A DNA stretch of 64,000 nt from Planctomycetota bacterium. Its GTDB lineage: Bacteria; Planctomycetota; UBA8742; UBA2392. Both the position numbers and the translations under genes were made by a program. The first letter of the stretch is position 1. Each line of letters starts with the position of its first letter. The notes below the pieces were generated by a model. That model ran no database searches. It was not told where the DNA came from and saw only the letters and a list, made by a program, of their open reading frames with translations. Shown one piece after another: positions 60,402 through 64,000 of the stretch. The stretch covers positions 1 through 64,000 of the forward strand of contig JAIOJA010000064.1 of the NCBI GenBank assembly GCA_019912315.1, written 5' to 3'.

Positions 60402-61694
60402 TTAGTCTTCCTTCTTCTCTTCCTTCACTTCTTCGCGCTTGAACTTTTTCTTTTCCGCCTGTTCGCGGATGGCCTTGATCATGGCCTCGTCGAGGGTCTC
60501 TTCGCCCCCTTCACTTGCCTCGCGGCGCTTTTCCGCGACATGGGCGTTGCGCTTCTTTTCAAGCTCGTTCAGCTTTTCGGTCAGCTCTGCGCGCTTTTCG
60601 CGCACGCCGTCGAGGTGCTTCTTCAACTCCTCGTTGGTCATATCGCGCAGCTCTTCGGGCAGGTCTTCCTTCTTCAGATCCTCAAGCTTGACCTTTTCTT
60701 CCTTGAGCGCGTCCACCAGGTCCCAGGCGTCATTGCGGTAGGTGTGGTTCTTCTTGCTGAGGGCACGGTTCACGTTGGCGCCCTGGCCGCCGCCGTTCGC
60801 GTTGCTGTCCTGCTCCGCCTGGCGGGTGGCGCCTTCTTCGCCTTCCTTGCCGTACGGAACGTAAGTTTCGTTCAGCTCTTCGCCCAGCTTGATGATCTCC
60901 TCATCATGCGGGGACGCGATGTGCACCACGGGCGTTGAGCTGTTGATCGCCATGTAGCTGCCGTCGGCCAGCTGCGCCCCGTGCAGCCACTTCTGCCCCA
61001 CACCGGTCTCGTAGTCGCCGCAGTGAATGGTGTTCACCACGATGCCCTTTTCAATCGCGGCCTTGCAGCTATCCAGATAGGCAACCTGGCCCTGGGTGAA
61101 CTCCTCGTTGCCGGCGATGAAGACGGCCTTGTAGTCGTTGCTGCTGCTGGACCACTGCAGCCCCTCCACCGCCGACTTGATCACGTGCCCGCAGAATTCG
61201 CTGCCGCCGTTGGTGGTCAGGGCGAACAGTTCTTCGCTGAGCTTGTCGAGGTCGGTAGTCAGGGGCACCACCATGCGCAGGTAGCCTTCCGCCGCGGGTA
61301 AACCATCGTTGCCGTACTCGTAGAGGGCAACTTCAACATCGGGTGTCAAACCAGCCTGCTTCACGGTCGCGAACTCGTTGACGATTTTCCAAAGCTGGGT
61401 GCGGGCCTGGTCAATCAGCCCGTCCATGCTGCCGCTGGTATCGAGCAATATGGCGATCTGGATCTTCGGCTTGACCTCGGCGACAACCGGCTTCTTTTCT
61501 TCTTCGCTCGTCTTGGTTTCGCCCTCGTCGGCGACTTCATCAACGTCGGCGTCCTTAGCCTTCTTTGACTCTTCAACCTTGACGTTCCACCAGTCACCGT
61601 ATCCGCCGCAGGCGGCCACGTCGTTGATGAAGAGGTTTGATGCGCCCAGCCCGATGACTGCCGCGGCGGCAACACTTCCGATGAACTTGAACAT
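60402..61694 (-). CDS. Exported vWA-domain protein with coiled-coil C terminus
   Basis: A 430 aa protein with an N-terminal hydrophobic segment (about residues 5-20) acting as signal or anchor, then a short acidic linker. A von Willebrand A domain follows (about 76-260) with the MIDAS motif DTSGSMDGL and later Asp/Thr in TTNGGSEFC. The last 130 residues are highly charged helix (LKEEKVKLEDLKKEDL, LNELEKKRNAHVAEKRREA), probably a coiled coil, with a Lys/Glu end. It lies after the VIT-vWA gene on the same strand, separated by a stem-loop. The two could be one secreted system. Confidence 0.75.
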   Translation of the reverse strand: MFKFIGSVAAAAVIGLGASNLFINDVAACGGYGDWWNVKVEESKKAKDADVDEVADEGETKTSEEEKKPVVAEVKPKIQIAILLDTSGSMDGLIDQARTQLWKIVNEFATVKQAGLTPDVEVALYEYGNDGLPAAEGYLRMVVPLTTDLDKLSEELFALTTNGGSEFCGHVIKSAVEGLQWSSSSNDYKAVFIAGNEEFTQGQVAYLDSCKAAIEKGIVVNTIHCGDYETGVGQKWLHGAQLADGSYMAINSSTPVVHIASPHDEEIIKLGEELNETYVPYGKEGEEGATRQAEQDSNANGGGQGANVNRALSKKNHTYRNDAWDLVDALKEEKVKLEDLKKEDLPEELRDMTNEELKKHLDGVREKRAELTEKLNELEKKRNAHVAEKRREASEGGEETLDEAMIKAIREQAEKKKFKREEVKEEKKED

Positions 61695-61711
61695 GGCTTT
61701 CTCCTGTGTAT

Positions 61712-61739
61712 GCCCGCTGCTTTCGCAGCGGGCTTTTTT
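61712..61739 (+). terminator. Perfect hairpin with T-tract, pointing against the flanking genes
   Basis: A 9-bp stem GCCCGCTGC / GCAGCGGGC, 4-nt loop and six T residues: a textbook intrinsic terminator on the plus strand. Both neighbours are on the minus strand, where the same sequence gives a GAAA-tetraloop hairpin without a T-run. It may block antisense transcription or act as an intercistronic hairpin. Confidence 0.7.
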
Positions 61740-61744
61740 GCGGG

Positions 61745-63982
61745 CTATTCCGCGGGTTTGATGAGGATGACCTTGCCGTCGACCTTGATCAGGATTTCGC
61801 CCTGCATGGCGACGGCGCCTGCACGGCCTTGCTCTTCAAGCTTCTTGACCAGCTCCAGGTATTCTTCGCTGCCGGCGACAATGGTCCGATCCGGCTTGAT
61901 GACTTCAACTTCATCGAGCACGCGGGCGTCCACCCAGCGGTCGTTGCGCTTGAAGTACGTCCGGTCGTTGACCTGTTGCACTTCGCCGACGGCCACGCGC
62001 TCAAGCTTTTCGTCCAGCCACTCGTTGCGCTTGTTCTCTTTGCTCTGGCGTTTCATGTAGCTGCCGTTTTCGCTCTGGTTGACCGCGCCGGCGCCGCTGC
62101 GGGTTTCCATGCCGCGCCGTTGCAAATTGCCCCAGGCCTCGCGGCGCACGTCGGCCTTCTTGCCGAGGTCCGTGCCTTCAAGTGCGAGGAAGGCCGTGTA
62201 CTCAGTCAGAATCCCGAACTCGGTGCTGAGGCGGATGATCTCGTCCACGATCTCCTGAAACTGCGGAGTCATCTCGATGGTTCCGAGCCCGCTGCCCGCG
62301 CCGGCCTGGCGAATGGCGTCCACCAGCATGCCCACCTTGCGCGAAGCCCAGAGGCGTGACACGAAGGCGTTGCGGGTCGTGGCGTTGTCGAGTGAAAAGG
62401 CAAAGTCAAAGCTGCGCTCGACGCCGAGGAAGTTGCCCTTCAGGGTGAATTTCAGGGGGGCGCTGCCGACGTACTTGCCAAGCAGGACAAGCTGATCGCC
62501 GTCAAACAGGTCCGGCATCGCGCCCGGCATAAGCTCCGTAACGCGGGCCGCGCCGGCCCCATCTGCGGGAAGGTCAAGACTGGGAGAGGCCAGCACAGGC
62601 CCGCTGAGGCGGTTGAACACGTCGCCGACTTTCACTTCGACATCTTCGCCCGGCAGCACAAACGTGCTCGTCGCGCGGGTGGTGTCGGCGATGTTTTCCA
62701 GCAGCGGCGCGTTCACATCGACGCCGACGCCGAAGGTGAAGATGCGGCGCTTGTGTTCGTTGTGTTTTGCCGCGAGTTCGCGAATGGTGACTTCGTTGGT
62801 CGCGCCGACTGTCGCAAGCCCGTCGGTCATGAACAGCACCATCGGCAGCTTGCCTTCAAGCGGCTTCTGGATCAGGGCCTCGACCATGGCGTCGTGAATG
62901 TTCGTGCCGCCGGCCGGGCGCATGCGGTCGAGAAAGCCGCGTGCGGATTCCTCGGTGTCGTCCGTGCGGACCACGGGCTGGCGGAACAGCTTGTCGACCT
63001 GGCCGTTGTAGGCGATCAGGTTGAAGGCCTCGCCCTCGCCGAGCCCGCTGATGATCTGCATGGCGGCCTGCTTGGCCTGCTTCCACTTGTCGCCGTTCAT
63101 GCTGCCGCTGCGGTCAATTACGATTGTAACTTCGCGTGAGATCACACGATCTTCCGGCAGCTTGGCGGGCAGACCCGCGATAACCATGAAGTAGCCGCCG
63201 CCGATGCTCGGGTCCGGGTAGGCGAACAGACTCGCCGCGACCCCGTCGCCGGCCAGCAGGTACGAGAGTTTGAAAGCACCCGGGTCCGTGCGCGATTCGG
63301 CGCTGACATCGGCGCACACCATCTTCTCGCCGTGGCGCGTGACACCAAGTGTGTGGCTTGGGGAGTAGACGGTGCTGAGTGGCTGGTTGGACTTGACGAC
63401 GACGCTGATGTCCCAGGGCAGGTTGTAGCTGAGGGCTTCGCTGCGGGGCAGCTCGTAGTCAACGCGGTTGCCGACCGCGGTCAGCACGTGCTCATAGGTG
63501 AAACGAATCTCCTGGTCGCCGCCCGCTTCCACGGGGAAGACACTCGTGCGTATCAAGTTGTAGCCGACGAACTGCATCAGGGCCGGGTCTTTGTAGCGAC
63601 GCACGATCTCGTTGTAGATCTTGATCGCTTCCTCTTTGGGGAGCAGACCGGCCGAGGGCTCAGTCCCGGCGCCGGCGAAGTCGAACTTGCTGAGCACAGC
63701 GCCCTGCGGCACCGGCAGAATCATCTCCGCCTCGGCCATGCGGCTGCCCGGGTTATGCAGCTTGATCACGTAGCTGGTGGTCGCGGCCTGGTCCAACACT
63801 TCGACCGACACGCTGACACCGGTGATCTGTACCGGCGTCTGGTCGGGTGTGAATACGCGCGATTGCGGTACAATCACGTTGCGCGATAGCGCCCGTCCCT
63901 CAAGGCGCCAGTCTTCCTGGGCCATCAGGCAAGGCGCGACCAGAGCGCCAAGGGCCAGCAGGCATAGTCCGTTCTTCAGCAT
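61745..63982 (-). CDS. Secreted VIT-vWA protein (third family member)
   Basis: From the ATG at 63982 (GGAGG 6 nt upstream; the codon before it is a GTG) it is 745 aa with a signal peptide (about residues 1-21, CLMAQ). It has a VIT domain (about 45-190; GVSVSVEVLDQAATTSYVI) and a vWA domain (about 285-460) with MIDAS DRSGSMNG and FMTDGLATVG. It ends in a basic/acidic C-terminal extension (about 590-745) with repeated strand motifs such as GEILIKVDGKVILIK. There is no lipobox and no PDZ, unlike the two paralogues at 38055 and 45349. It is closest to inter-alpha-trypsin-inhibitor heavy-chain-like bacterial proteins. Confidence 0.85.
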   Translation of the reverse strand: MLKNGLCLLALGALVAPCLMAQEDWRLEGRALSRNVIVPQSRVFTPDQTPVQITGVSVSVEVLDQAATTSYVIKLHNPGSRMAEAEMILPVPQGAVLSKFDFAGAGTEPSAGLLPKEEAIKIYNEIVRRYKDPALMQFVGYNLIRTSVFPVEAGGDQEIRFTYEHVLTAVGNRVDYELPRSEALSYNLPWDISVVVKSNQPLSTVYSPSHTLGVTRHGEKMVCADVSAESRTDPGAFKLSYLLAGDGVAASLFAYPDPSIGGGYFMVIAGLPAKLPEDRVISREVTIVIDRSGSMNGDKWKQAKQAAMQIISGLGEGEAFNLIAYNGQVDKLFRQPVVRTDDTEESARGFLDRMRPAGGTNIHDAMVEALIQKPLEGKLPMVLFMTDGLATVGATNEVTIRELAAKHNEHKRRIFTFGVGVDVNAPLLENIADTTRATSTFVLPGEDVEVKVGDVFNRLSGPVLASPSLDLPADGAGAARVTELMPGAMPDLFDGDQLVLLGKYVGSAPLKFTLKGNFLGVERSFDFAFSLDNATTRNAFVSRLWASRKVGMLVDAIRQAGAGSGLGTIEMTPQFQEIVDEIIRLSTEFGILTEYTAFLALEGTDLGKKADVRREAWGNLQRRGMETRSGAGAVNQSENGSYMKRQSKENKRNEWLDEKLERVAVGEVQQVNDRTYFKRNDRWVDARVLDEVEVIKPDRTIVAGSEEYLELVKKLEEQGRAGAVAMQGEILIKVDGKVILIKPAE

Positions 63983-64000
63983 CACAATCCTCCACCGGGC

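Noticed and set aside
1-64000. tRNA, rRNA or riboswitch genes
   Set aside because: Scanning for T-loop sequences, rRNA cores and common riboswitch motifs gave nothing I could support; a covariance-model search would settle it.

Overview
The window is a 64 kb, GC-rich chromosomal segment with short intergenic gaps and many GTG/TTG starts. The gene mix suggests a Planctomycetota or closely related bacterium. It includes several VIT/von Willebrand A proteins, large secreted TPR or HEAT-repeat proteins, secreted zincin-type putative peptidases, an alternative complex III operon and a soluble-adenylyl-cyclase-like protein. This placement is an inference from gene content; no rRNA or tRNA gene was recognised that could fix it.

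Layout. 0.5-5.5 kb: RNase R, a ribbon-helix-helix protein, a glutaryl-CoA dehydrogenase, a cut-short ORF6N protein and a DUF1266 membrane protein. 5.6-7.0 kb: four small unknown genes in two divergent pairs, enclosed by 25-26 bp inverted repeats; it looks like a mobile cassette without a transposase. 7.3-13.4 kb: panD, folK (convergent), a secreted helical-repeat protein, a 5'-truncated Fic gene and lepA. 13.7-23.6 kb: an eight-gene respiratory operon, in which a diheme cytochrome c and a NarI-like cytochrome b precede actABCDEF, the quinol:cytochrome c oxidoreductase (alternative complex III). 23.7-31.6 kb: an outer-membrane barrel protein, exodeoxyribonuclease III followed by two unknowns and a methyltransferase, a tandem-cyclase/ATPase protein, and a DUF692 (MNIO) enzyme with a partner protein. 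31.6-48 kb: mainly secreted proteins and lipoproteins on the minus strand. These are a TPR metallopeptidase-like protein, two VIT-vWA-PDZ lipoproteins and an alpha/alpha-toroid protein, with a plus-strand duplicated pair inserted and a frameshifted phage-capsid-like gene in an operon of unknowns. 48-54 kb: a tandem STAS protein, a membrane methyltransferase, a fused GT9-GT2 glycosyltransferase, a second zincin and a nucleotide-sugar epimerase. 54.2-57.2 kb: a plus-strand cassette containing an ABC-ATPase/GNAT fusion and a phage-type terminase large subunit. 57.2-64 kb: an HD protein, a histidine kinase/response regulator pair, a vWA protein and a third VIT-vWA protein, truncated upstream by the window edge.

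How the genes fit together. The ActA-F proteins should oxidise quinol and reduce a periplasmic acceptor. The upstream NarI-like b-type cytochrome and diheme c-type cytochrome could be a second quinol-to-cytochrome c branch or an accessory module. The best candidate for an undescribed system is the 54.2-57.2 kb cassette: a DNA-packaging-type motor/nuclease is translationally coupled to an ABC ATPase-acetyltransferase, with no other phage genes around it. The inverted-repeat cassette at 5.6-7.0 kb and the DUF692 pair at 30-31.6 kb are further candidates. Many gene boundaries carry inverted repeats built from 7-bp units.
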